Positions 1 through 9,786 of a stretch of 18,057 nucleotides of DNA are shown piece after piece. The DNA comes from Saksenaea vasiformis B4078 (lineage: Eukaryota > Mucoromycota > Mucoromycetes > Mucorales > Saksenaeaceae), in the NCBI GenBank assembly GCA_000697055.1, contig JNDT01000533.1:1-18057 (forward strand), given 5' to 3'. Each line of letters begins with the position of its first letter. Position 1 is the first letter of the stretch. The translations under genes and the position numbers were made by a program. Below the pieces are notes generated by a model. That model made no database searches. It saw only the letters and a program-made list of their open reading frames with translations, and had not been told where the DNA came from.

Positions 1-131
1 AGTTTTGAGATTGTGTTTTGGTCATTGCGAAATGTTGAAGCATTGAGAGCATGCTTATGCTCCACATCGTCGTCTGGGTCTGAATCTTGAGCTGAAGCAG
101 CTTGGCACCTTACAACGGTTGCAGTATTCAT
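1..131 (-). CDS. Possible 3'-running exon of an unidentified gene, cut by the left edge
   Basis: On the minus strand a frame without stops runs from an ATG at 131 to the window edge (about 43 codons). It contains an acidic stretch around the motif QDSDPDDDVEHKH. A different minus-strand frame just upstream (about 270 down to 128) reads continuously and includes CSNIEKLTVNGN and LPVMEHISIG before a TGA. It loosely resembles the leucine-rich-repeat part of F-box proteins, but this is only an impression. The two frames may be pieces of one gene broken by a frameshift or joined by an intron I could not place. No product can be named, and the stretch could be chance or a relic. Confidence 0.2.
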   Translation of the reverse strand, partial: MNTATVVRCQAASAQDSDPDDDVEHKHALNASTFRNDQNTISK

Positions 132-419
132 CCTATTGAAATATGTTCCATAACAGGAAGATCGGGATTTAACGTATTTCCATTTACAGTGAGCTTCTCT
201 ATATTGGAACACCGATTATGCCTCATCTTTAAATCATAGACATCGCCGAGGTCGTTAACAAGGTGGCACTGCTACCGCAGTAATTACCATCATAAACACC
301 TATCACCGAGAAGGACATTCACTTAAATCTAAATTCCAAAAAGACTGAACAAATATAAATAGGCAGACAAATTGAATGAAATAAAGATATCCAACAGTCT
401 CAAAGGATTTTATCTGTTT

Positions 420-560
420 TCCTTTTGTTAAACTTATTCAAATATCATAACAGTTACTCTACTTTATCTTTTCTTTTCTTTCCTTCAAGCCTTACTGCTT
501 ATCCAAGTCTTGGTGTTTGACTCAAATCTACACCTGGTGCTCACACAAACCGAACTCTTT
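420..560 (-). repeat. Repeat unit copy R1 (inverted, partial)
   Basis: Read on the minus strand, this stretch carries the same ordered landmarks as the copy near 1985-2110: CACCAGGTGTAGATTTGAGTC, then a few bases, then ACTTGGATAAGCAGTAAGG, then an AAAGAAAAG-type purine run and GATAGAGTAACTG. Homology appears to decay further to the right (to about 670), where short blocks such as CTGTCATC are still shared. It is one of at least four diverged copies of the same unit in the first 3.3 kb. Confidence 0.65.
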
Positions 561-1002
561 TTATCTGCCGAAGCTACCTTTTTCTATATTTTACCAGCTA
601 TTTCTGTCATCAAGTTTACTCTTAGACACTACCTGGAAACATCTCTACTTATACCGACAAGTCAAAAATACAGATTAACAACGCCATGATTTTTATGAGA
701 ATAGTTCTTATGTGAGTTTTCAGCATATGATAGAGTGCAATAAAGTGATTTAAAAGTTCAAGAAGTTAATGGAGATGTTCAAGCATTGATTTTAGAAAGT
801 GCAATATTTATTGTTGAATTGAAGTGGTTCGGATTGTTTTGAAGTAAGCACTGGTGTTACGCTGGAAATTTTGGGTGAGTAAGTTCTTAAGTAGACTTCA
901 GCAATATGACAAAAGCAGTGATAAGAAAATAAGAAAGAATAAAAGACCGGTTCAGATAAGAGTTTAGTTTTGTAGAAATTTAGTTCATTGTTAGTGAGTA
1001 CC

Positions 1003-1547
1003 AGGTGTAGATTTGAGTCAGAGACCAAGACTTGGAGTATTTATCGATGAAGATAAATAAAAGAAAAGAAAAAGAAAAGAGATTGTCAATAAAGACAAGA
1101 TCGGGAGAGTTCCTATTTGATAAAAGAATCTGATTGTTAGTTAAATCGTTTGTATGATTACCTATGATCTCGTATTGGATCTGTCAAACGTAGGTATCAA
1201 ATAGAGATAAAAACTGTATTCTTCAAGTGATCAGCGAGTTGGATCAGAAGAAATAAAAGAGATTCGGCAAGAAAAGAAATAAAAGAAAAGATAAAATAAT
1301 AAGGGAAGACAGCGGAATTGTCGTCGCTTGTCAGGAAAAAGAGTAAAATAATCAATGGATTTTAGTTAACGATAGTTTCTTTAGAATAACCAACGGAGGG
1401 AGAGCAAATAAAAACGCGGCTTGAAAAATAAAAGAAAACCTTTGGAAAAGACCTTTTTGAGTACTTAAGAAAAACCAAGAGAAAGATGCTCTTTTTACCT
1501 GATGTTTTATTGAACAAAAAGATGGGATATTTATACAAAAATTGGTT
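1003..1547 (+). repeat. Left arm of large imperfect inverted repeat (copy R2)
   Basis: This arm is the reverse complement, with mismatches and small indels, of 2822-3337. Shared blocks, in order, include the oligopurine tract after ACTTGG, a TTTGATAAAAGAA block near 1120, GATTACCTATGATCTCGT near 1155-1175, CTTGTCAGGAAAAAGAGTAAA near 1328, the AACCAACGGAGGGAGAGCAAA block near 1389, and the block ending TTTTTACCTGATG near 1500. The outer end, CCAGGTGTAGATTTGAGTCA, is shared with the other direct copies but not with the right arm. No transposase gene lies between the arms, so this would be a non-autonomous or degraded element. Confidence 0.8.
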
Positions 1548-1599
1548 GGTACAGAAAAAGAAATCTATCTTGAAACTGAATTTTCCCGGGTTGCCTTGT

Positions 1600-1655
1600 T
1601 ACTGATTCTCCCGTGTTGCTACGTTGTGAACCTTCCTGTGTTGCTACGCAGCACA
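1600..1655 (+). repeat. Short direct repeat inside the inverted-repeat element
   Basis: The block C(C/T)GTGTTGCTACG occurs twice about 29 bp apart, with similar flanks (TCTCC before the first and CTTCC before the second). It is a small tandem duplication in the spacer between the large inverted-repeat arms. No function is evident. Confidence 0.4.
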
Positions 1656-1717
1656 AATGTGAGGATGTAAACCATGTAATTTTGGAGATTGATCTAAAGC
1701 GGCAATTGCTGTTTTTG

Positions 1718-1790
1718 GATATGTTTCGTCCTTTCTTCCTTTCCTTTTCTTCATTCCCATTTGTTAAACTCGGCTGTTCCAAAATAACAA
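1718..1790 (+). repeat. Inner inverted-repeat arm, left
   Basis: The reverse complement of this stretch (GGAACAGCCGAGTTTAACAA and onward through a GAAGAAAAGGAAAGG-type purine run) matches 2427-2495 on the plus strand (GGAACAGCCGGATTTAACAA and onward). The two stretches translate to similar short peptides starting MEQP.LT, but they are open only briefly and look like incidental ORFs inside a repeat rather than genes. Confidence 0.6.
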
Positions 1791-1984
1791 TAAAACAGAG
1801 AAAAAACTAAGATAAATTGAAAAATAAAAAGTGGGACCTCACAACAGATAAATTGAAAATGAAGCGTTGTTACGCTGTATTTTTCAGTTGCTGTATATGG
1901 ATAGTATTGTTTCAAGCGTTTTCATAGCGTAACCTGGATGACAGTAATTGTTGGTAAAAGTATTGATTGAGTAATGTTCGTTGA

Positions 1985-2375
1985 TAGAAAGGTTCAGAAT
2001 TGAGTGAGCATCAGGTGTAAATTTAAGTCAAACTCATAAGACTTGGTTAAGCAGTAAAGCTTGAAGAAAGAAAAAGAAAATGGTGGATAGAGTGACTGTC
2101 ATCGGCATTGACAATATTCAAAGCGATGTGAAAAAAATAGAATATGATCGTTAGTAAAATCGTTAATATGGTTACCTTAGAATCGGTAAAGAGTTTCGTC
2201 AAAGATAAAAGAGAAATAAAAAGAGAACAGTAAAATTATTGTCGCTTGTCAGGCAGAGAGTAAAATAGAAATAAAAGAAAAGAAAAGAAAAGGAATCAAT
2301 GGATTTGGGTTAACAGTAGTTTCTTGAAATAACCAATGGAGGCAGAGCAATAAAAGGCAGTGTAGGATACTACTT
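1985..2375 (+). repeat. Repeat unit copy R3 (direct)
   Basis: This is a direct copy of the unit at 1003-1430. Landmarks in order are CATCAGGTGTAAATTTAAGTC, GACTTGG, a purine run, GTTAGTAAAATCGTTAATATGG followed by TTACC, ATTGTCGCTTGTCAGG, AATCAATGGATTTGGGTTAAC, and ATAACCAATGGAGGCAGAGC. It is more diverged from the arm at 1003 than the two outer arms are from each other. It shares TAAGCAGTAAAGCTTGAAG with the inverted copy at 420-560, so those two may be the ends of an older element. Confidence 0.7.
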
Positions 2376-2426
2376 TTTATTTTTCACCTTAGTTTAGTTT
2401 TCTTTCTATTTTATTTTATTATTTTT

Positions 2427-2495
2427 ACTGTCTTGGAACAGCCGGATTTAACAAAGGAAACTGAAGAAAAACATGAAAGAAAAGAGTACATGGTG
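2427..2495 (+). repeat. Inner inverted-repeat arm, right
   Basis: This is the partner of 1718-1790 in inverted orientation, starting at TTGGAACAGCCGGATTTAAC. The spacing from each inner arm to the adjacent outer arm is unequal, so the whole structure is not a simple palindrome. It looks like a nested or rearranged set of related elements. Confidence 0.6.
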
Positions 2496-2739
2496 GTTGC
2501 TATGCCACTACCACTTTACATACAAACACCGCCAATCACATGTCATTCAGTTACCAAAGCAACAGGAAACGTGTGTTGTTTGCTTAGGTCAGGCGATACG
2601 AGAGTACGTGAGACTGAGCTTTATTCTTCAGAAGAACAATTCAAAACATTACCTTGGCTTCTGCCCTTTAGTTATCAGAAGCGGGATCTTAATTATTAAC
2701 TCAGTTCTAGTTATATAGTCTCTCGTTTACAACAAAACG

Positions 2740-2792
2740 TAGACAATCGAAGCACATGCGGTTTACAACAATCAAAGCACATGCGGTTTATT
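2740..2792 (+). repeat. Two-copy tandem repeat of about 26 bp
   Basis: The unit CAATC(G/A)AAGCACATGCGGTTTA is present twice in a row (about 2744-2765 and 2769-2790), separated by a few bases (CAA). It sits just inside the right arm of the large inverted repeat. No function is evident. Confidence 0.7.
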
Positions 2793-2821
2793 TTACTGTT
2801 TCAGATTATTCCTGGTCATTT

Positions 2822-3337
2822 CCATTTTTGTATCGTTATATAAACACCTCATCTTTTCGACGAGTAAAGCGTCAGGTAAAAAGAGCATCTTTCTCTTGGT
2901 TTTTCTTAAGTATTCAAAAAGGTCTTTTCCAAAGGTTTTCTTTTATTTTTCAAGCCGCCCTTTTATTTGCTCTCCCTCCGTTGGTTATTTTCAAGGAACC
3001 ACCGTTAACCAGAATCCGTTGATTATTTTTCTTTTTACTTTACTCTTTTTCCTGACAAGTAACGACAATTCCGCTGTCTTCTCTTTTTCTTTTTTTAACG
3101 ACTGCTCTTTCTGCCACAATTCAAAGCTTTGTTTTTCCTTATTTTCATTTTCTTTTCTTTTCACTGGGATTTCTAACTGAAGATCCAACACGAGATCATA
3201 GGTAATCGTAAAAACGATCTAACTAATGATCAGATTTCTTTTATCAGATAGAAACTTTCCAAAACTTGTCTTTATCGACATTTCTCTTTTTATCTTTTCT
3301 GATAAATACCCTCAAGTCTTGGTATCTGACTAAAAAC
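2822..3337 (-). repeat. Right arm of large imperfect inverted repeat (copy R4)
   Basis: On the minus strand this arm reproduces 1003-1547 block by block, from the terminal CAGATACCAAGACTTGAGGG through the purine tract, the AAAAGAAATCTGATCATTAG block, the GATTACCTATGATCTCGT block and the AACCAACGGAGGGAGAGCAAA block to the GGTATAAAC-like inner end. Similarity to the other copies stops at about 3337, directly against the broken coding region at 3338-4262. That junction is probably the insertion boundary. Pyrimidine-rich ORFs read on the plus strand here are products of the low-complexity arm and are not genes. Confidence 0.8.
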
Positions 3338-4262
3338 TAAGGCGGATGTCCAGAAGTTTTGTAGGTATGAAATCGTTTTCTGGATCAAAAGATGATGAAT
3401 AAATATGCAATGTCTGAGCGGCCGTTGATATTCTAAGAAATACGGCTGATTGAAATGATCGCTGCCGTACGATAGTACAAACGCTTCCAAAGAGGGCGCA
3501 TTCATTTTATTTAGAAAGGATCGTTTGAAAGAGATGAGGTGTGATGCGCGAACACGCAGCATCCACTCAACTTCATTCATATGTATACTATCTTTCATGT
3601 CTTCTTGAATCCTCGACGTACGGCTTCCAACATCGAGGCGCGGGTTATGGCTGCCATATCCGCAGAAATGTCTGTAAGTATAATTGCAGTCTCATGAATG
3701 CGGTTCATGAGTGTTCCCCGGTGATCTTCCGGTAAATCTGCGCGTAATATGTTTTTAAAGTGAGTATTGCACACACATAAACGTTCCGGTACGATAAACA
3801 AGTGAGTCCTTTTTTTCGTCAGGGACGTGTAATACTTGCGTTTTGCACCCGGTATAAGGCAAGTTTGATATGATTTTGCCACTCGGTTACAAGGTTATGT
3901 CCAGCACCGATCGTTTTCTGTACTAACTTAGGTGGATATCCTCCAAGTCTCTCCGCCTGGTCTAAAACACCCCGTGGTAGTCTCTTTTTTTCCACTAAGT
4001 TCCTCCTTAAAACCGCCGAACTCGCCCTCGAGTTCTTGTTCGGAAAATTTGGATTTTTTTCGGCCAAGTATTTTGCATGCGCTTGTACCGCAGCTTCAAG
4101 TTTTTCATTAAACGCTAGATGGATGCTGCGTTTGGCAGCTTCGGAATCGATTTTTGCTATTTTGCACACGGGCGCTTGTTCCTCATTCGAACACTTCAAT
4201 GGTACAGGCACAGGATTATTTGACGTTGGTTGACTCTGTTTTCTTCTGCTGTGTCTTGCCAT
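3337..4262 (-). pseudogene. Broken coding relic of an unrecognised protein, truncated by the repeat
   Basis: Three minus-strand reading frames lie end to end. The first (4262 to 3819) starts with ATG and a basic N-terminus (MARHSRRKQSQ), followed by a stretch with AAVQAHAKYLAEK and LGGYPPKLVQKTIGAG. The second (3882 to 3595, another frame) overlaps the first by about 60 bp and contains NILRADLPEDHRGT and DISADMAAITRASMLEAVRR. The third (3598 to about 3337, a third frame) contains SDHFNQPYFLEYQRPLRHC and runs straight into the repeat, where it ends by chance at 3290. Their order and protein-like composition suggest one ancestral gene disrupted by two frameshifts and a 3' truncation. I found no GT-AG introns that join the frames convincingly. 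The family is not recognised. A mobile-element-borne gene is possible but unproven. Confidence 0.45.
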
Positions 4263-4995
4263 GACTAAGGACCATATTTTCAGTTAAATTTATGTTAAGA
4301 CAAAAACTACCCATACACTACAGAAAAAAATTTCTCCAGATCTTCGTAAAGTCTAAACGCAGAGTAGTCAGAAAGTTTCTGATTTTTATACATCGCAGGA
4401 AGGTTTTTTGGGACGATTCAGCTGATGTTATGTAGAGTTTGCGTGGATTTTACGTAGATTTTATGTAGCTCACAAAATCTGTAGAGGTTACTAATCTGAA
4501 AAATTGTTGACGCAAGTGGTAGCGGCAAAGAAAGATCAGAAATGCAGACGGCTTGAAGTCTTGCAGATAGAAAAGGCGCACCGGTATTTTGGAGGTACGG
4601 TGAAAATTTAATATTTATCTAAAGACGTTGAACACGCGCTTATCGAAGCTTCGCTGCTTTGGCCCGATCCACCAAGAAAAAGAAAATAAAAGCCCATTTA
4701 CTGAAACAGGGAAAAATGAAGAAGAGAAAGAATGAATAAGATGTGGCTGAAAAATGAAGATGAGGAGAAATAGAAAGAAGAAATAAAAAGAAAAAGATGA
4801 AAAGAAGACACACTAGAGAGGAGGATAACAGATCTATTAGCTATTTTTTCTCAAGCTTTTTCTGTTTTCTTATTTTCCGTTTTTTACTTCTTTTTATTAT
4901 CACTACTAGTTATATACCAAGTGAGGATGCAATACGTCGGTCTTCACCTAAACAAGTCGAGAGACTCTAGGCTGCGCTTCGAAATTGCTCGGGTA
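4263..4995. other. Gene-free stretch with purine/pyrimidine strand asymmetry
   Basis: No convincing gene is seen. Around 4430-4480 a short motif like GTAGATTTTATGTAG recurs imperfectly two or three times. From about 4670 to 4815 the plus strand is almost pure A/G (runs such as GAAGAAGAGAAAGAATG). From about 4838 to 4905 it switches to T/C-rich. The two halves are imperfectly complementary, so a weak hairpin or a degenerate inverted repeat is conceivable. The style resembles the purine tracts of the repeat arms at 1003-3337, but no specific block is shared. Confidence 0.4.
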
Positions 4996-4997
4996 GA

Positions 4998-5204
4998 ATG
5001 GCGGTAATGATCGAGCTCAACAAGTATGAAACAGAGCAGAAACCATATGCGGATCCAATCGGGGTAGCGATCCAGTATGGATACTTCCAATTACTCCATC
5101 CGTCCTTTGCACCAGACAATGAAACCCTGTCTCTGGCACGTCTTTTGGCTGAGGTAATGGAAGGGTATGACACGCAAACCATAGCGTCAAATAAGCGTAA
5201 ATAA
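4998..5204 (+). CDS. Small ORF, 68 residues, unknown
   Basis: The plus-strand frame starts at ATG 4998 (a second Met lies at codon 4) and ends with TAA. The product is hydrophilic and plausible in composition, with segments such as KYETEQKPYADPIGVAIQYG and APDNETLSLARLLAEVMEG and a basic end SNKRK. An in-frame TAG precedes it by about 30 bp, inside CTCTAG, which could also serve as a splice acceptor, so this may be the last exon of something longer. Minus-strand ORFs over the same bases are rich in Cys, Ser and Arg and look like shadows. No domain is recognised. It may be a real small gene, a relic exon or chance. Confidence 0.35.
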   Translation: MAVMIELNKYETEQKPYADPIGVAIQYGYFQLLHPSFAPDNETLSLARLLAEVMEGYDTQTIASNKRK

Positions 5205-5383
5205 GTGCACACTTCATCTGGAAGTAACGCCGAATAATCTCAAGCAGACTTAAAATCATAGGAAAAATTCTGTAAGTTTAAATTTGAAGGCAATACACAG
5301 TGTTTATATGGAGAGTTAATGGATCAAGAGATCAGATATTTATTTTGTATAGGTCCGAAAAGGGAAAGAGCGAAAGGTATGGG

Positions 5384-6286
5384 TCAACGTCGTCTAGCGA
5401 TCAAGACCGAGTTTACGATATCATTATGCGGGTGAACTTCTGCCAGAGTTTCGAACCCGCATGTATTCACGTTGAAAGGTTCAACGGAAGGATATAGTAA
5501 TTTGCGGAGGGAATGCGCGCTTCGTAGCATGATGACCGCGCCGGGCTTCATCTTCTGTCCAATGCGCCTCAACAATTCCATTTTTTGAGTTTCATCACCC
5601 ACAAGAGCCCCCATGATAACGACATCCGCTTGATCGTAGGCGGTAAAATTTGCCGCGTCGACTTCGTGGAATTTTAAGCGGTCTGCCATGCCCAGAGCTT
5701 CTACTAGTTCGGAGGAAATAGCGATCGCTTGGCGGTTGTTGTCGATATTATCAATGTGGCAGATTTTGTCACACTGCTGCGCCATAAGAATAGAGGAGAG
5801 CGGTAAAGGGCCACTACCAAGAAATGCCACGCGTGTAAGTGTTGCTCCCACACCTTCTAATGCATGGAGTTCCAAACGTGAAAGACCGACGTAATTTTCA
5901 TAGTAGACAAAGTGGGAGAGGGGATGTGAAACATCATCTTTACAAAACGAGATCAATTTTCTGGCCCAGTGCCATTCGAGAAGATATTCGCCTAGTGAAC
6001 ATAGAGCACGTAGAGGATTGGTCAGTGCTTGAATGCTGGGATGGTGAAGAACACGGTCTGTTACATCTTGACTGCATTGGAGTATGGCTATTTGTACCAG
6101 TCTTGTGAATAGGGTATTGATATGGCTACCAGGTTCCAAAGAGGTAGATGTAGCCAGTGCAAGGTATATTTGTTCGATTTCGTTAACAAGTCGTTGAGCT
6201 CGCGTAATAGAAGTATCTTCTTTCACGAGCGGACAATGGTTACAGTGACGGTGACCAGCGTCGTCTTGGATCAAATGGTGAAGCAT
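5384..6286 (-). CDS. Nicotianamine synthase-like protein
   Basis: A 300-residue single-exon protein of the nicotianamine synthase family, whose plant members condense S-adenosylmethionine aminocarboxypropyl groups into the metal chelator nicotianamine. The sequence shows the family landmarks: the FVYYENYVGLSRLE block (about 126-139), the SAM-binding strand-loop VAFLGSGPLPLSSI (153-166), an acidic HIDNID turn with NNRQAIAISS (178-192), DVVIMGALVGDE (221-232), and the C-terminal MLRSAHSLRKLLYPSV block (253-268). The length fits fungal and plant members (about 300). The start at 6286 is the first Met, and a TATA box lies 75 bp upstream. The likely role is chelation and trafficking of Fe, Zn, Ni or Cu in the cytosol. 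It has no introns, whereas the conserved host genes beside it have 6-13, so horizontal acquisition is possible. The exact product (nicotianamine or a related opine-type precursor) cannot be told from sequence. Confidence 0.9.
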   Translation of the reverse strand: MLHHLIQDDAGHRHCNHCPLVKEDTSITRAQRLVNEIEQIYLALATSTSLEPGSHINTLFTRLVQIAILQCSQDVTDRVLHHPSIQALTNPLRALCSLGEYLLEWHWARKLISFCKDDVSHPLSHFVYYENYVGLSRLELHALEGVGATLTRVAFLGSGPLPLSSILMAQQCDKICHIDNIDNNRQAIAISSELVEALGMADRLKFHEVDAANFTAYDQADVVIMGALVGDETQKMELLRRIGQKMKPGAVIMLRSAHSLRKLLYPSVEPFNVNTCGFETLAEVHPHNDIVNSVLIARRR

Positions 6287-6360
6287 AATGTAAGAATAAA
6301 GAGTGGGGGTTTTGACGAAAAAAGAGAACGTGAAGCTGAATAGTGCTTTATTGAGGTATG

Positions 6361-6369
6361 CCTTTTATA
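6361..6369 (-). promoter_or_regulatory. TATA box of the nicotianamine synthase-like gene
   Basis: On the minus strand the sequence reads TATAAAAGG, an exact TATA-box consensus, 75 bp upstream of the ATG at 6286. That spacing would place transcription start in the stretch around 6330-6340. None of the neighbouring genes shows so clean a TATA element, which would fit regulated rather than housekeeping expression; this last point is inference. Confidence 0.6.
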
Positions 6370-6891
6370 CTAGTGTCCCTCTCCGCTAAAAGATTCTCCG
6401 TCATTTTTATTTTATTTTATTTTATTTCTTTTTTCATGATATTCCGCATGATACAGCATCATCTTGGGTTCAAGCTCGTGATCACAATAGCGCACTTCTT
6501 TATAGAATGTGTGATACGATAGTATAATATCTCAGATGAAAATCCGAACAAAAGCTTGTCTTTTTTTTTTTTTACTTTACCTATTGTTTAGCTTTCTATA
6601 TATAAAAAAAGAGCGGACATTTATGCATCCTTTTCTCCGATACCTGTTTAATGGCCGCCATGTGTTTATATAAGAAAAACGAGAAGAAGAAGAGCAAGAA
6701 GAAGGATAAACATTGACATACATTTTCGTTTGGAAGAGAAATAAACAAATACAAAAAAAAAGAAGTAAGAGGAAAGATTAGGAAATCAATCAAATAAAGA
6801 GGAAAAGGAATAGACTTGGAACATAGTTAGGGTATCACAACGCTCACGAAAATACGGAAAGGGTGGGTCAAGCCATCGATTGCTGATGGTT
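6370..6891. other. Intergenic spacer between the kinase 3' end and the NAS promoter
   Basis: No gene is supported. The stretch holds a (TTTTA)n-type microsatellite near 6405-6430, a 13-base T run near 6560, and a purine-rich segment at 6675-6810. It should contain the 3' UTR of the kinase gene (minus strand) and upstream sequence of the NAS-like gene. The minus-strand ORF through 6596-6793 is low-complexity Phe/Leu/Ser sequence and was discounted. Confidence 0.5.
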
Positions 6892-8930
<2,039 letters not shown>

Positions 8931-9786
8931 CTGAGAGAAACCGAATTTTGAACGAACGGAAGAATAAGGAAAAAGGAGAGCTTGGATCAAAAATATAACC
9001 AAGGAAAACAAAACAGTAGAAGTAAAGCAGTAAAGAGAAAAAGGGACAGTAAAGCTATTCCATTTTTTTAATTCTTGCTGGACAAATAAAAACTCAGATT
9101 GAAAGGGATATTCCATCGCATTTAGACGAAAGATAGATGTATCCATCTTCAAGGGCAAGTATCTGGCAAGATGGCTATGTTTATTCATTGACAAATCATT
9201 GCTTATGTTTATTATTGGTTGCAGTAAAGACTTCCTCTCTTCTTTCCACTTCCACAGAGGAAAAAGGTAGAAAACCAAGTGAATCCCGACACAGACTTCA
9301 CGCCCGTAGAGGGGTAAGTGGATTGAGAAAGCTTTTACTCATCTCGACTTTCGTCTTGTCTGCTATCTTTACTTCGAACTTTCATAAACAGCACTGCTTG
9401 TGTCAAAGTGGGCTACTGGATTTTGAACAAGCATTTGCGTTAAGTTATATATCCTCAGACGTTCATGTGTAACAACTTCGCGTTTGGAAGTGGTGACCTT
9501 TTGCGCAGGGAAGTAGTTCATTTTTTTTTTAATCCAAGGGATACTTTGCGCCTCGGTAACCTGACCTTTGCGTTAAGGTAGTCCAGTGATGAGTTCCCAG
9601 TATCCCATCGGAGGGTCCAAGTTCACATAAGTCATTTGATACTCTGACAAAAAGTTGATGAAGTAATAACGCAAGTCCAATCATTCCTTAGCGCGAACTG
9701 GACCCTGGATGGACGCAAAATTTATTTAAAGTAGTAGTGTAAATAGTGACTTCAGCCACCCATCCTGAACACTTATTCGTTTTGAC
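8931..9786. other. Divergent intergenic region between the YANK kinase and ATP10
   Basis: This region must contain the missing first exon or exons of the kinase (minus strand), the promoters of both divergent genes, and their 5' UTRs. A plus-strand ORF (9137-9472) and a minus-strand ORF (9278-8688) cross the region but have no protein-like signature; the latter runs through a kinase intron in the wrong frame. An AT-rich TTATTTAAA element at about 9721-9729, some 60 bp before the ATP10 ATG, is a weak TATA-like candidate. Nothing else is identifiable. Confidence 0.5.

Noticed and set aside
792..1028. Minus-strand ORF in the repeat region
   Set aside because: It lies in diverged repeat sequence and its end coincides with a repeat arm; related repeat copies do not preserve the frame.
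2433..3180. Plus-strand ORFs inside the repeat (start MEQPDL, and Phe/Ser-rich ones)
   Set aside because: The MEQP-like start is shared with the inverted copy at 1782 only over the repeated block, then diverges. The Phe-rich ORFs come from the pyrimidine-rich arm.
5384..6286. Generic SAM methyltransferase
   Set aside because: The YYENY block, GSGPLP loop and RSAHSLRKLLYP block together are specific to the nicotianamine synthase family.
9137..9472. Plus-strand ORF of 111 residues between the kinase and ATP10
   Set aside because: No motif and an odd composition; it overlaps the expected 5' region of the divergent kinase gene.
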